In this document: one piece after another, positions 29,020-41,801 of the stretch | How the letters are laid out: every line of letters begins with the position of its first letter | Numbering within the stretch: position 1 is the stretch's first letter | NCBI RefSeq assembly: GCF_017498565.1 | Contig: NZ_CP071794.1 | Span: forward strand, 3,214,001 to 3,278,000 | Source of the DNA: Parasphingorhabdus cellanae | GTDB lineage: Bacteria > Pseudomonadota > Alphaproteobacteria > Sphingomonadales > Sphingomonadaceae | DNA length: 64,000 bases | Direction of reading: 5' to 3' | The notes under the pieces: generated by a model | Database searches by the model: none | What the model was told of the DNA's origin: nothing | What the model saw: the letters and a program-made list of their open reading frames with translations, nothing else | Position numbers and translations under genes: made by a program

Positions 29020-29025
29020 GCCAAG

Positions 29026-29223
29026 ATGGTTCCGCAGTGGATGGTTGTCTGCGCTGTCGCAGCGACTATCACGGTCATTTCCGAGGTCGCCAACCGGCGG
29101 CGCAGTAAACGCAAGGATATCGACAAAGTCGGTTTCATGCCGTGGCAGTTTATCTCCGCGGCATCGCTGCTGACATTCGGTATTTCGGTGGCCTTCGGAT
29201 TGGGTTTTATCTCAACCGAATAG
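29026..29223 (+). CDS. Small two-helix membrane protein, unknown
   Basis: 65 residues. Two hydrophobic segments (about 5-20, VVCAVAATITVISEVA, and about 44-61, FISAASLLTFGISVAFGL) flank a basic loop NRRRSKRKD, so it is probably an inner-membrane hairpin. It begins 6 bases after mmsB and ends 7 bases before the convergent cpaF stop, so it would be the last gene of the valine operon. No family recognised. Confidence 0.6.
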   Translation: MVPQWMVVCAVAATITVISEVANRRRSKRKDIDKVGFMPWQFISAASLLTFGISVAFGLGFISTE

Positions 29224-29230
29224 GCCGTGC

Positions 29231-30760
29231 CTAGAGGCAAGCCTCAAGCAGGGGCTGCTCAAACCCGTACTGACGCGCTTTTTCAAGCGTATAGGGACGC
29301 AGGCCGGATGATTGATATTCACCGATAATCTTGCCGTCGGCATCCTCGTCGAGATACTGATATTTGAACAATTCCTGCGTCACGATCACGTCACCTTCCA
29401 TCCCGATCACCTCGGTGATGTTGGTCGTCCGACGCGAACCATCGCGCAGACGTTTCACCTGCACAATCAGGTCAACGGATTCTGCAATTTGGCGTGAAAT
29501 AGCTTCTTTCGGGATCTTGATGTCACCCATCAAGATCATGTTCTCCATACGGCCAAGACACTCGCGCGGAGAGTTGGCGTGAAGCGTACACATGGAGCCA
29601 TCATGGCCCGTGTTCATGGCAGCGAGAAGATCGAAACATTCCGCGCCACGAATCTCACCCAGGATGATCCGGTCAGGACGCATACGCAGGGCGTTTTTCA
29701 CGAGATCGCCGATGGTGATAGCCCCTTCGCCCTCAAGGTTTGGTGGACGGGTTTCGAGCGGCAACCAGTGCGGTTGCTGCAAGCGAAGCTCGGCGGCATC
29801 CTCGATGGTCAGCACGCGCTCGCCGGGATCGATCATTTTCGACATGGCGTTGAGCATGGTCGTTTTACCAGAACCCGTACCACCTGAAATCACCACGTTG
29901 AACCGGCAAGCACCAGCGATTTTCAGCGCTGTACACATGGCCGTCGACATCGAGCCGAAGCCCTGCATCATGTCGAGGGTAATAGGCTTTTCAGAAAATT
30001 TACGAATGGAGATCGCTGTGCCTTTAAGGCTCAATGGCGGTACGATGACGTTCACACGAGAACCATCGGCAAGACGCGCATCGGCAAGCGGCGTGGTTTG
30101 GTCGACACGCCGGCCGACCTGGTTCACAATCCGCTGGGCGATCTGGAAAAGATGTTCTTCATCGCGAAACTTAATCGGCGCGATCTCCAGCTTACCCTTA
30201 ATCTCGATATAGGTCTGTTCAGGGCCGTTCACCATGATATCCGAAATATCCGGATTTTGGAGCAATTCTTCAAGTGGACCAAAGCCGAGAAGCTCGTCAA
30301 CCAGCACTTTCTCAAGCGCGAATTGCTCGCGTCGGTTCAGCGTTAGTTTTAGTTCGGTCAACACTTCCATGATGATCGGACGGAATTCTTCGGTCAGCTC
30401 TTCCTTGTTGAGCGTGGCTGCAGCTTCGGGATCAACCCGTTCCAGCAAGCGCGGAAGCACCTGTTCTTTAATTTTATGGACGGATGCGCCAAAGCCTTCA
30501 TCCTTGTCACCTTCTTCAGGCAAAGGATTGGAACGCTCGGCAAGACGCGACATGGCGTCGCCTTGATCCGGTCCTTTGGCGGCTTCACTTTCTTCACCGG
30601 GCAGCGGCACGGCATCTATGGATGGAAATTGATCACCACCGCCGGATTTGTCGAGCTCTTCAGGATCAGCCGGTTTGCTCCCGCCGCCTGACATTGGTTT
30701 CGCGACGCCAAATGACGGTCTGCCGCCACCCAATCCATTTTTCTTACCAAATGCGCTCAT
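29231..30760 (-). CDS. cpaF: CpaF/TadA-type secretion ATPase
   Basis: Hexameric ATPase of Flp/Tad pilus or related type IV secretion (509 aa). Residues 1-110 are Gly/Ser/Pro/Glu-rich. Then comes the N-terminal domain (ERVDPEAA, NRREQFALEKVLVDELLGFGPLE), the Walker A box VISGGTGSGKTTMLNAMS, the Asp box LTIEDAAELRLQQPH, and the Walker B/His box LGEIRGAECFDLL..NTGHDGSMCTLHANSP. The ATG at 30760 has a GGAGAGA site; the frame extends to 30811 but without a site. No cpaB, cpaC, cpaE, tadB or tadC is next to it, so it stands apart from its usual operon here. Confidence 0.93.
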   Translation of the reverse strand: MSAFGKKNGLGGGRPSFGVAKPMSGGGSKPADPEELDKSGGGDQFPSIDAVPLPGEESEAAKGPDQGDAMSRLAERSNPLPEEGDKDEGFGASVHKIKEQVLPRLLERVDPEAAATLNKEELTEEFRPIIMEVLTELKLTLNRREQFALEKVLVDELLGFGPLEELLQNPDISDIMVNGPEQTYIEIKGKLEIAPIKFRDEEHLFQIAQRIVNQVGRRVDQTTPLADARLADGSRVNVIVPPLSLKGTAISIRKFSEKPITLDMMQGFGSMSTAMCTALKIAGACRFNVVISGGTGSGKTTMLNAMSKMIDPGERVLTIEDAAELRLQQPHWLPLETRPPNLEGEGAITIGDLVKNALRMRPDRIILGEIRGAECFDLLAAMNTGHDGSMCTLHANSPRECLGRMENMILMGDIKIPKEAISRQIAESVDLIVQVKRLRDGSRRTTNITEVIGMEGDVIVTQELFKYQYLDEDADGKIIGEYQSSGLRPYTLEKARQYGFEQPLLEACL

Positions 30761-30949
30761 GTCTCTCCGCCGGAAATAGTGTGTTCCCAAATCATCAAAC
30801 ATCTCTTTCAAGGAAAATGGTTAATGTTTGGATAATGGTGATGGGACAGTTTTGGTTTTATGTTATTTGTTTCACTGAAGAAATGATGGTTGTGTGTTGC
30901 CAAATAGCCTGCAATCGGTGATCTGGCACTTATCGAGATCGGACGAGTT

Positions 30950-31870
30950 TTGCAGGCAGATAAAAATATTGGCAAGACGGTTGCGGGTAGCGGTATCCTA
31001 TTGGCACTGATTGCTTTTTCTGGTTTTCCCATCGGCGATGCCTTTATCAAATCGATGGCTGGTGATTGGCCCGCACCTGCGGTCGCGGCGTTGCGTTTCA
31101 CTATTGGTGCTATCGCTCTGGCTGCCATTCTCTTTTGGCGAGAGGGTAGGGCTGGTTTTCAGATTAGCCGGCCATGGTTGCATGCCGCCCGAGGAATGAC
31201 CTTGGCGGTCGGAACAATTACTTTCTTTTCAGCTATTTATATCATGCCTTTGGCCGACGCTGTGGCCATATCCTTCGTTAACCCGATATTGACCGCTTTG
31301 TTTTCCGGTTGGTTTTTGAAAGAGAAGATGCGTCCGGCAACTTGGATAGCGACCATCGTTGCTTTTGGCGGTGTTTTGATCATGTTGCGCCCCAACGTGG
31401 CGGCTTTTGGTTGGGTTGCGATCTTACCGCTATTCTCGGCCGTGGCGATGGCCGCCATGTTAATCCTTAACCGCATGGTATCCAGCCAGCGTTCGATATT
31501 CGCAGCACAGTTTTACATCGCTTTCTGGGCCGCCATTTTTTTGTCGATTGCATCTGGTATTGGACATTTCGTTTTACCAGTCATGCATATTCCCGGTGCG
31601 CCTGATTGGGATGTCATTTTGCGCTGTGCGATTGTGGCGGTAACAGCGACCAGCTGTCATTTTTTGCTGTATATGGCGACGATGCGGACGACAGCGGCGG
31701 CGATTGCACCGATTGTCTATATTCAGCTCATCATCGCGTCTTTGATCAGCGTGTTTATATTCGGTGATGCGATTGACCCACTCGCCCTGGTGGGTGGCGG
31801 GTTGATCCTGCTAAGCGGGTTGTTCCTGTGGCGCAGTGAGCGCAAAGCCACGACGGTATTGGAAGCTTAG
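30950..31870 (+). CDS. EamA/DMT-family transporter
   Basis: About ten-helix membrane transporter (306 aa). DMT features: WPAPAVAALRFTIGAIAL in helix 2, IYIMPLADAVAISFVNPI at helix 4, and a second half with VTATSCHFLLYMATMRTTAAAIAPIVYIQ split around helix 9. The only usable start is TTG at 30950; the frame is closed by a stop at 30905-30907 and no ATG or GTG lies between, so the TTG is required or the N-terminus is shorter. Not a close copy of the transporter at 21478-22404. Substrate unknown. Confidence 0.85.
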   Translation: MQADKNIGKTVAGSGILLALIAFSGFPIGDAFIKSMAGDWPAPAVAALRFTIGAIALAAILFWREGRAGFQISRPWLHAARGMTLAVGTITFFSAIYIMPLADAVAISFVNPILTALFSGWFLKEKMRPATWIATIVAFGGVLIMLRPNVAAFGWVAILPLFSAVAMAAMLILNRMVSSQRSIFAAQFYIAFWAAIFLSIASGIGHFVLPVMHIPGAPDWDVILRCAIVAVTATSCHFLLYMATMRTTAAAIAPIVYIQLIIASLISVFIFGDAIDPLALVGGGLILLSGLFLWRSERKATTVLEA

Positions 31871-31882
31871 CTTAGCCTCACA

Positions 31883-31954
31883 GCGCTCATCCTGAGCTTG
31901 TCGAAGGATGGGTCAGGATTTGCAAGGATGCTTCGACAGGCTCAGCATGAGCGC
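31883..31954. repeat. Palindromic intergenic repeat (family B)
   Basis: Arms GCGCTCATCCTGAGCTTGTC.. (from 31883) and ..GACAGGCTCAGCATGAGCGC (to 31954) are near-complementary over about 28 bases with a 15-20 base centre. The CTGAGCTTGTCGAAG core is a widely dispersed repeat type in alphaproteobacterial genomes. It fills the gap between the convergent EamA and atpC genes and may act as a two-way transcription end. Confidence 0.8.
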
Positions 31955-31964
31955 GGTCTTTTAT

Positions 31965-32222
31965 TTAGGAAACGGCCTCGGCCAATACGGTCAGGCCTTT
32001 TTCATTCACTTCGGCAAAACCACCCTGAACAGTAATGATTTCTGCCTCAGCGCCTTCGCTGGCGTAGACGGTCAGCTCCGCATCACGAACGGTGGACATA
32101 AACGGCGCATGACCTTCCAACACGCCAAAGTCGCCTTCTGTGCCGGGCACCACAACCATATAAACATCATCCGACCGGACGAGCTTTTCAGGGGTTACGA
32201 GTTCGAAATGTAGATTTGCCAT
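31965..32222 (-). CDS. atpC: ATP synthase F1 epsilon subunit
   Basis: Central-stalk subunit (85 aa) beginning [14 protein letters not shown]. It holds only the N-terminal beta-sandwich ([28 protein letters not shown]) and lacks most of the C-terminal helical pair that inhibits rotation in E. coli (139 aa); short forms like this are usual in sphingomonads. The ATG at 32222 is used; a TTG one codon earlier is also open. It is the last gene of the minus-strand operon, after atpD. Confidence 0.95.
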   Translation of the reverse strand: MANLHFELVTPEKLVRSDDVYMVVVPGTEGDFGVLEGHAPFMSTVRDAELTVYASEGAEAEIITVQGGFAEVNEKGLTVLAEAVS

Positions 32223-32239
32223 CAATCAATGTCCCTATT

Positions 32240-32259
32240 CCCCTCCCATGAGGGAGGGG
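32240..32259. repeat. Hairpin between atpD and atpC
   Basis: A perfect 8-bp stem CCCCTCCC/GGGAGGGG with an ATGA loop lies in the 44-bp gap between atpD and atpC, just upstream of the atpC ribosome site. No T-run follows, so it is not a standard terminator; it may shield mRNA ends or be a remnant of a repeat family. Confidence 0.6.
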
Positions 32260-32266
32260 GAATGGA

Positions 32267-34611
<2,345 letters not shown>

Positions 34612-34628
34612 TTTGGCCCCTTATTCGT

Positions 34629-34672
34629 ATCCCCGCGAAGGCGGGGATCTAGGCTCCCGCCTTCGCGGGAGC
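34629..34672. repeat. Paired-hairpin repeat (family A) inside atp operon
   Basis: Two adjacent perfect hairpins in the atpA-atpG spacer: ATCCCCGC/GCGGGGAT with a GAAG loop (34629-34648) and GCTCCCGC/GCGGGAGC with a CTTC loop (34653-34672). Compared with the copy at 26218-26287, stem bases differ in pairs (A-T to C-G), leaving pairing intact. Confidence 0.85.
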
Positions 34673-34692
34673 ACAGTGATAGTCAAAGTCCG

Positions 34693-36240
<1,548 letters not shown>

Positions 36241-36255
36241 TTATGGCCTGAGCCA

Positions 36256-36810
36256 TTAGCCTTTCATGGCTTGGGAAAGCGTGTTCAAACGGGTTTTAAT
36301 TGAGTTGTCGATCATTTGGCTGCCAATTTTGACGACCAGACCGCCCAGGATGGACGGATCGACGGAGGTGGAAACCGATACATCGCTTCCCACACGTTTT
36401 TTAAGCTGCGCCTTAAGCGCGTCAATCTGTACATCATCCAGCGGATGAGCGGAGGTCACTTCAGCGGTAATCTCACCGCGATGGTTGGAGGCCAAGGTAG
36501 AGAAGGCGCGAATGACCGATGGTATCTGATCGAGACGGCGATTGGCCGCCAGAACACCAAGTACATTAGTAGTCAGATCGTCCAGTTTCATTTTCTTAGC
36601 AATACCAGCAACAGCTTTGCCCGCATCGCCGCGAGATAACACTGGACTGCTGATCAGTGCTTTCAGGTCGTCCGATTCGCTCATCGCTTTGTGCAGCGAA
36701 GCGAGGCTTACTTCCACTTTATCGATGGCTTTATTTTCGGTGGCCAAAGCGAAGAGCGCGGTGGCGTAACGCCCCGCTAAACTCGCCCTAATGCCGCTGG
36801 AATTCTCCAC
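36256..36810 (-). CDS. atpH: ATP synthase F1 delta subunit
   Basis: Peripheral-stalk subunit joining F1 to b subunits (184 aa). Begins (GTG) with ENSSGIRASLAGRYATALFALA, the family N-terminus, and ends GSQMIDNSIKTRLNTLSQAM. I take the GTG at 36810 with a CGGAG site 11 bases upstream; the frame is open to 36972 but the added 54 residues do not resemble AtpH. It heads the minus-strand F1 operon; F0 genes are elsewhere. Confidence 0.93.
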   Translation of the reverse strand: MENSSGIRASLAGRYATALFALATENKAIDKVEVSLASLHKAMSESDDLKALISSPVLSRGDAGKAVAGIAKKMKLDDLTTNVLGVLAANRRLDQIPSVIRAFSTLASNHRGEITAEVTSAHPLDDVQIDALKAQLKKRVGSDVSVSTSVDPSILGGLVVKIGSQMIDNSIKTRLNTLSQAMKG

Positions 36811-37100
36811 GCGTTTGTTACTCCGTGCCTGAATTATTGGCCTGAAATTCTGGTCAGACAACTGACCAAAATCGTGATAATATTTGGTACCCGTTTGCAG
36901 GCGAAATACATCGTATCTTGCCTTTAGTTGGGCGGCGTCTAGCAACCATTTTGCTGCGATGCAAGATGGCACTCGACCGGTTTTTTAAGAATGCCAAAAA
37001 AGGCAGATTTTCAAGCTGTCTGATTATGTCAGAGGTAAGTTTTTGCTTTGATCGCAAGATACGGGATGCGGGGGATTGGAAAGGCTGGCAGAAGAAGAAC
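36811..37100. other. Divergent promoter region of atp operon and ada
   Basis: 290 bases between the atpH start and the ada start, which point away from each other. Frames from both genes run into it (to 36972 on minus, from 36918 on plus) but lack family similarity, so I read it as the regulatory region. No clear Ada box (AAAGCGCA-type) was identified. Confidence 0.5.
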
Positions 37101-38141
37101 ATGAGCAAGCACGAATCCTTGATTGATGATAATAGAGCCTGGCAAGCGGTGGCGGATCGCGACCGGTCTTTTGACGGTAAATTTGTAACCGGCGTGCTGA
37201 CTACTGGTATTTATTGCCGCCCCTCCTGCGCCGCGCGCCATCCGAAGAGAGAAAATGTGCGCTTTTTTGCCAAGCCAGAGCAAGCAGAAGCTGCAGGATT
37301 AAGGGCTTGTTTGCGTTGTTTGCCAAAGGATGTCGCACGCGATGATGCGGCCGTCAAAGCGGTGATTGATGCCATCCGCATGGCGGAAACAACGCCGACA
37401 TTGGATGAATTGGGTGTGATGACCAGCTATTCGCCAACCCATTTACAGCGGATATTTAAACGCGAGATGGGTCTGTCTCCGGCGGCTTATGCGCGGGCGT
37501 TGCGATCCGAACGAGCAAAGGAAGCCTTAGACGGCGGTGCATCGGTGACAGAGGCTATATATGACGCGGGCTATGGTTCCGCTTCTCGTTTTTACGCAGA
37601 CAATGGAAAGAGGTTAGGCATGAAAGCCAGTGCTTGGAAAAATGGTGGTGCAGGGGTTTCGATCCAATGGACCAATGTCGAAACATCGCTGGGTACCATG
37701 ATGGTCGCGGCCACAGATAAAGGCGTTTGCTGTCTGTCTTTTAACGAAGGCGAAGAACAATTAAACGCACGCTTCCCCAACGCTGACTTGCAGCCGGGTG
37801 ATGACGCGTTTCAGGCTTTGGTTAGCCAAGTCACCGCCTCTGTCGAGAAGCCCGGCGACTTCAGCCATATACCGCTGGATGTTCAAGGCACTGCGTTTCA
37901 GGAGGCGGTGTGGCAAGAGCTTCAGAAAATCCCGCTCGGCGAAACCCGGAGCTATGCCGACATCGCGGTGGCGATTGGTAAACCCAAGGCGGTAAGGGCA
38001 GTGGGCAGCGCTAATGGCGCCAATAATGTTGCAGTTTTGATACCGTGCCACCGCGTGGTGCGCAGCGATGGTAGCATGGGCGGTTATGCCTATGGCTTAG
38101 AAATCAAAGAGCGTTTGCTCGAAAAGGAAACCACGAAATGA
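37101..38141 (+). CDS. ada: Ada: methylphosphotriester/O6-methylguanine DNA methyltransferase and regulator
   Basis: Adaptive-response protein (346 aa). Zinc cysteines C39, C43, C70 and C73 (each one residue later than in E. coli Ada), where C39 accepts methyl from phosphotriesters. An AraC-type helix-turn-helix follows (about 85-175). The C-terminal alkyltransferase has the active-site C316 in VLIPCHRVV. The ATG at 37101 follows a GAAGAAG stretch; the upstream 61 in-frame codons lack similarity. The stop overlaps the next gene (ATGA), making a damage-induced pair likely. Confidence 0.95.
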   Translation: MSKHESLIDDNRAWQAVADRDRSFDGKFVTGVLTTGIYCRPSCAARHPKRENVRFFAKPEQAEAAGLRACLRCLPKDVARDDAAVKAVIDAIRMAETTPTLDELGVMTSYSPTHLQRIFKREMGLSPAAYARALRSERAKEALDGGASVTEAIYDAGYGSASRFYADNGKRLGMKASAWKNGGAGVSIQWTNVETSLGTMMVAATDKGVCCLSFNEGEEQLNARFPNADLQPGDDAFQALVSQVTASVEKPGDFSHIPLDVQGTAFQEAVWQELQKIPLGETRSYADIAVAIGKPKAVRAVGSANGANNVAVLIPCHRVVRSDGSMGGYAYGLEIKERLLEKETTK

Positions 38142-38881
38142 CGGGCAGGATCCAACAGTTTACTGAACTTCATCAACCGGGACAGCCATTGGTGCTGTAT
38201 AATATCTGGGACGCAGGCAGCGCCCAAGCCACTGTTCGTGCAGGTGCTAAGGCCGTGGCCACGGGCAGTTTGTCGGTGGCAGGAGCGCAAGGCTTCGACG
38301 ATGGTGAGAAGTTGCCCTTTGATTTTGCACTGACCAATGCCAGACATATCGTTTCAGCCGTCGATGTGCCGGTCACTGTCGATCTGGAGACCGGTTATGG
38401 TGATAGTGCCGCAGCCGTGGGCGCGAATGCGCAGCAAATGAAAGACGTCGGCGTCGCCGGCCTGAATCTCGAAGATCAAGATTTTTCGGCAGGCGGGTTG
38501 CGTGATGTTTCGGCACAGGCGGATCGCATCAAGGTGGCGGCTGACACGGGACTGTTTATCAACGCCAGAACCGATCTATTCATCCAGACGCCAATACCCG
38601 ACCATGATGGTGCGCTTGCGCAAAAGGCACTGGAGCGGTGTCAGGCCTATGCCGATGCAGGAGCAGGCAGCTTTTTCGTCCCCTTCGCGATCAGTGAAAA
38701 GCTGATTGGTGATATATGCGCGAAAGCGAAATTGCCGATCAACGTCATGATGATGCCGGATAGCCCGTCAACATTGCGACTGGCCGAACTGGGTGTTGCT
38801 CGCATTAGCTATGGTCCCGGCCCCTGGATGGCGGCCATGTCAGCCTTCGAGGCAGAGGCACTCAAAATATTCGAAAGTTAA
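38138..38881 (+). CDS. Isocitrate lyase/PEP mutase superfamily protein
   Basis: TIM-barrel C-C or P-C bond enzyme (247 aa). Family motifs: LYNIWDAGSAQ at 20-30, GSLSVAGAQGF near 47-57, the Mg-site DLETGYGD near 81-88, and GLNLEDQDFSAGGL near 107-120. The catalytic KKCGH loop of isocitrate lyase is absent, so it is of the PEPM/oxaloacetate decarboxylase-like group. Coupled to ada by a 4-base overlap; this pairing is common but unexplained. Reaction unknown. Confidence 0.88.
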   Translation: MTGRIQQFTELHQPGQPLVLYNIWDAGSAQATVRAGAKAVATGSLSVAGAQGFDDGEKLPFDFALTNARHIVSAVDVPVTVDLETGYGDSAAAVGANAQQMKDVGVAGLNLEDQDFSAGGLRDVSAQADRIKVAADTGLFINARTDLFIQTPIPDHDGALAQKALERCQAYADAGAGSFFVPFAISEKLIGDICAKAKLPINVMMMPDSPSTLRLAELGVARISYGPGPWMAAMSAFEAEALKIFES

Positions 38882-38892
38882 GAACCGCCGCC

Positions 38893-40119
38893 TTACCCTT
38901 TGTGGTCCGGTGATGGCTTTATGATCATTAGCAAGAATAGGGGAATGATCGCTACAATGGCTGCAATGGCAAAAGGGGCTCCGACAAAGCGGAAGGGCGC
39001 CGCGTCGCTGGTGAAATAGGACAGCGAACCATTATATAGAAGCGGTGCGATCATTGCAGCGAGGGCAGCCATGCTGCCGTTAAAGCCTTGCAACTCTCCT
39101 TGCATATTACTCGGCGTTCGGCGCGACATCATTGCGTTGATACTGGGCATCGCCATGCCTTGCAGTCCGACGATCAGGCATAGGAGTAGCGCAACCCAGC
39201 CGCTATCGAACAATGCATAGATCGCGAACATGATAATGGCGACAGAGATACTGAAAATGGCGGTTTTCCTCTCTCCCACAGTACCGACAAAACGACCGAT
39301 TAACAGGGCTTGCACCAGTGCAGTTGATACCCCTACGCAAGTGAGTGATATCCCCACCATCTTGCTGTCCCAGCCATATTGTGCTGGCGCGAAAAAGGCC
39401 CAGCTTGTTGGATAAATGGAATTGCTGAGCATCCACATGAAATAAATGGCGGCGACCCCTAGCAGCTTTGGTAATTTCCCAAGATTGAGCAAGGCACCCA
39501 GTGGATTGGCGCGTTTCCAGTCAAAGGGCCGTTTCTCTTCGGGGGCAATAGTCTCCGGAAAAGCAAACCAGCCGTAAATGAAATTCAAAAAAGCAAGGCC
39601 GCCAGCGACGAAAAACGGAATGCGTGTTCCATAATCGCCTAAAAAACCGCCAAGCGCAGGTCCAATGATAAATCCAATGCCAAAAGCGGCACCGACCAGA
39701 CCAAAGCTTTTGGCGCGATCCTCGTCGCTCGACATATCGGCCATCGCGGCATTGGCCGGACCAAATATCGCGCCAAGGCCGCCGGCAATGGCGCGGCCGA
39801 TAAACAGCCAGATGATCGAGGGCGCTAATCCCATCAGTGCAAAATCAATCCCGAAGGCTAGCAGCGAGATTAGAAATACCGGGCGGCGGCCAAATCGATC
39901 ACCAAGATTGCCGACTAATGGTCCCATGAGAAACTGGAACAGCGCATAAGTGGCGCTGATGAAGCCGCCAATTAATGTTGCTTCGGATAGGCTGACGCCT
40001 TCAAGCTCAATAATTAACTCGGGCAAGACCGGCATGATGATGCCGAACCCAACGGAATAAATGAATATGGTGAACAGGACGAAGCGCGTAGCGGACTTGC
40101 GCTCTCGATCCGTAATCAT
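38893..40119 (-). CDS. TetA-like MFS transporter
   Basis: Twelve-helix major facilitator (408 aa) of the TCR/Tet(A) group. MFS signature [14 protein letters not shown] in loop 2-3 (about 69-82), [17 protein letters not shown] in helix 1, and motif C-like [12 protein letters not shown] in helix 5, which marks drug:H+ antiporters. Such genes are frequent in sphingomonad chromosomes; whether tetracycline is a substrate cannot be said. It overlaps nothing and ends 11 bases from the convergent PEPM-like gene. Confidence 0.9.
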   Translation of the reverse strand: MITDRERKSATRFVLFTIFIYSVGFGIIMPVLPELIIELEGVSLSEATLIGGFISATYALFQFLMGPLVGNLGDRFGRRPVFLISLLAFGIDFALMGLAPSIIWLFIGRAIAGGLGAIFGPANAAMADMSSDEDRAKSFGLVGAAFGIGFIIGPALGGFLGDYGTRIPFFVAGGLAFLNFIYGWFAFPETIAPEEKRPFDWKRANPLGALLNLGKLPKLLGVAAIYFMWMLSNSIYPTSWAFFAPAQYGWDSKMVGISLTCVGVSTALVQALLIGRFVGTVGERKTAIFSISVAIIMFAIYALFDSGWVALLLCLIVGLQGMAMPSINAMMSRRTPSNMQGELQGFNGSMAALAAMIAPLLYNGSLSYFTSDAAPFRFVGAPFAIAAIVAIIPLFLLMIIKPSPDHKG

Positions 40120-40132
40120 ATTGAAATTTTAA

Positions 40133-41680
40133 TCATTGCGACAATTTTTCGCATTCATATACCAGCCGCTCATTGGTCTGCATCGGTAATTCGGTGCGGA
40201 TTGCCTTTACCATTTCCGCAATGTCCGACAGCGCCTGTTCGTCTGTCGTACAAGCTCGATTACCATATTGCTTGCGGATCTCCCGCGCCTTGGTCATCGC
40301 GGCAAGGCCCAGGAGATAGCGCTCGGTGGTAAACTCCGCGCGCGTGGGGTCAAAGCTGCTGATTGTGACGGTTTGCTCTTCATTGGGTACAAAAATGCGT
40401 GACCATTTAGCGCCATCACGACCATATTGGGTGCGTTCGTTGACACAACCGCCTTCCGTCCAGTCAATGTCGAGAGAGTCGGTTTGCGATACTGTGATCC
40501 GGCTGCGTTCGGGATTTAAGCGGCATTGATATTTACCAGCAGTGGCCAGATTTTGACCGCCGTTAGTGCCATTGTCATCGGGCAGTTGTTCCTTCATCGC
40601 TACAGCTACACGGTCATCAATCTCACTAAAAGCAGGCCGGGATAGAAATACCAGGATAGCGCCAACCAGCAGCAACGCCGCACCGCCCGCAGTCCCGATC
40701 GCGGGTGTTCGTTGGTCCCGAAGCATCAGATAACCTGCGCCGCCAGCTGCAACTAGCGACAGCACCAGCATCAGGGCGGCAACCGCCATCTGATTTTCCC
40801 GCTCTGTAACAATATCCTGTGATATGGTGGTCCGCAATTTGGTTTCGGCTTGCTGGCGCTTGGCCTTCTCGGCCCTTTGCAACGCCTCCATTTTGGCACG
40901 CGCAGCCGCTTCGCGGCGCTGTTCTTGCAGGCTGATATCGGCAGAAGAGCGGCATGGTGTAGCAGTCAGTCCAACTTTCACGCCGGCCTTGCGCAAAAAC
41001 GATAGAATTTCGCGACTGGATACCGCAAAACCAAATTCTGCATCATTTCCATCGGACAGTGATCCAAAGCTGTTTGCGCCCAATATGCGGCCACAATTAT
41101 CGATCAGGGGGCCGCCGCTATTACCGCTGGCGATGGGGGCGGTATGCAAAATCGTATCAAATTGCTTTGTGCTGCGCCCGCCCGATACAGATCCACGGGT
41201 TTTGACCGGCGACATCGGGTTAATCAAATCATCAAGGTTCAGTCCTTGAGCCCGGTCAACGGAACCGGGATAACCAATGGCCACGACATCTGCCCCATCG
41301 GCCACCGGGCCGCCAAAGATAGTCATCGGTGGCAGTCGTCCGCCATCCTGTAATTGGATAAGCGCGAGATCATTGCCGGATGAATAAGCGATCACCTTTC
41401 CGCCATAGCTGGTGCCGCCCTGTGATGGCACAATGCCGATAACTACAGATTTTTCCTGCCGGGCTATTTCGACGACATGGGCATTGGTGACAATCTTGTC
41501 CGGTGCGACAGCAAAGCCGCTGCCATGGCCAACAAACGCCACTTTATCGCCATCGGTCGCCGCCAGCACCACGCGGACAACAGATCGACTAGCTGCGCTA
41601 ATATCGGCCGGATCTGCTTGAGCAGGGCTAGCAAATAGGGCCGCAAGGGCGATCGTAAACATGGCGAGGAAACGGTTCAT
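40133..41680 (-). CDS. Membrane-anchored trypsin-like serine protease with extra C-terminal domain
   Basis: 515-residue exported protease. Signal peptide 1-22 (FLAMFTIALAALFASPAQA). The HtrA/trypsin-2 domain (about 28-235) has triad H68 (TNAHVVE), D104 (SSGNDLAL) and S188 (ASGNSGGPL). Then an Ala/Arg/Glu-rich coiled coil (about 244-292), two membrane helices (about 302-325 and 332-351) and a soluble C-terminal domain of about 160 residues with four cysteines (YQCRLN, GGCVNE, NRACTTD, VYECEK) that I do not recognise. No PDZ domain. The ATG at 41680 is used; a TTG one codon earlier is open. Confidence 0.85.
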   Translation of the reverse strand: MNRFLAMFTIALAALFASPAQADPADISAASRSVVRVVLAATDGDKVAFVGHGSGFAVAPDKIVTNAHVVEIARQEKSVVIGIVPSQGGTSYGGKVIAYSSGNDLALIQLQDGGRLPPMTIFGGPVADGADVVAIGYPGSVDRAQGLNLDDLINPMSPVKTRGSVSGGRSTKQFDTILHTAPIASGNSGGPLIDNCGRILGANSFGSLSDGNDAEFGFAVSSREILSFLRKAGVKVGLTATPCRSSADISLQEQRREAAARAKMEALQRAEKAKRQQAETKLRTTISQDIVTERENQMAVAALMLVLSLVAAGGAGYLMLRDQRTPAIGTAGGAALLLVGAILVFLSRPAFSEIDDRVAVAMKEQLPDDNGTNGGQNLATAGKYQCRLNPERSRITVSQTDSLDIDWTEGGCVNERTQYGRDGAKWSRIFVPNEEQTVTISSFDPTRAEFTTERYLLGLAAMTKAREIRKQYGNRACTTDEQALSDIAEMVKAIRTELPMQTNERLVYECEKLSQ

Positions 41681-41702
41681 CAACGAGCCTTCAATGTTTC
41701 GC

Positions 41703-41776
41703 GCTCCGCACTTGATGCGGAGCCCAGAGTGAAAGCAGCGCTAACACTACCAGAGGCTCCGCATCAAGTGCAGAGC
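41703..41776. repeat. Paired-hairpin repeat (family C), copy 1
   Basis: Hairpin GCTCCGCA-CTTGA-TGCGGAGC (41703-41723 region) and its inverse GCTCCGCA-TCAAG-TGCAGAGC (41756-41776), the latter with one stem mismatch. Lies between the protease start and the priA stop. The second copy is at 50876-50952. Confidence 0.85.
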
Positions 41777-41801
41777 AAAACTTTGTTCCATTTTCCGCGG
41801 A

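Noticed and set aside
38893..40119. Acquired tetracycline-resistance gene
   Set aside because: The protein is TetA-like, but there is no mobile element, regulator tetR or odd composition; it looks like a resident MFS gene.
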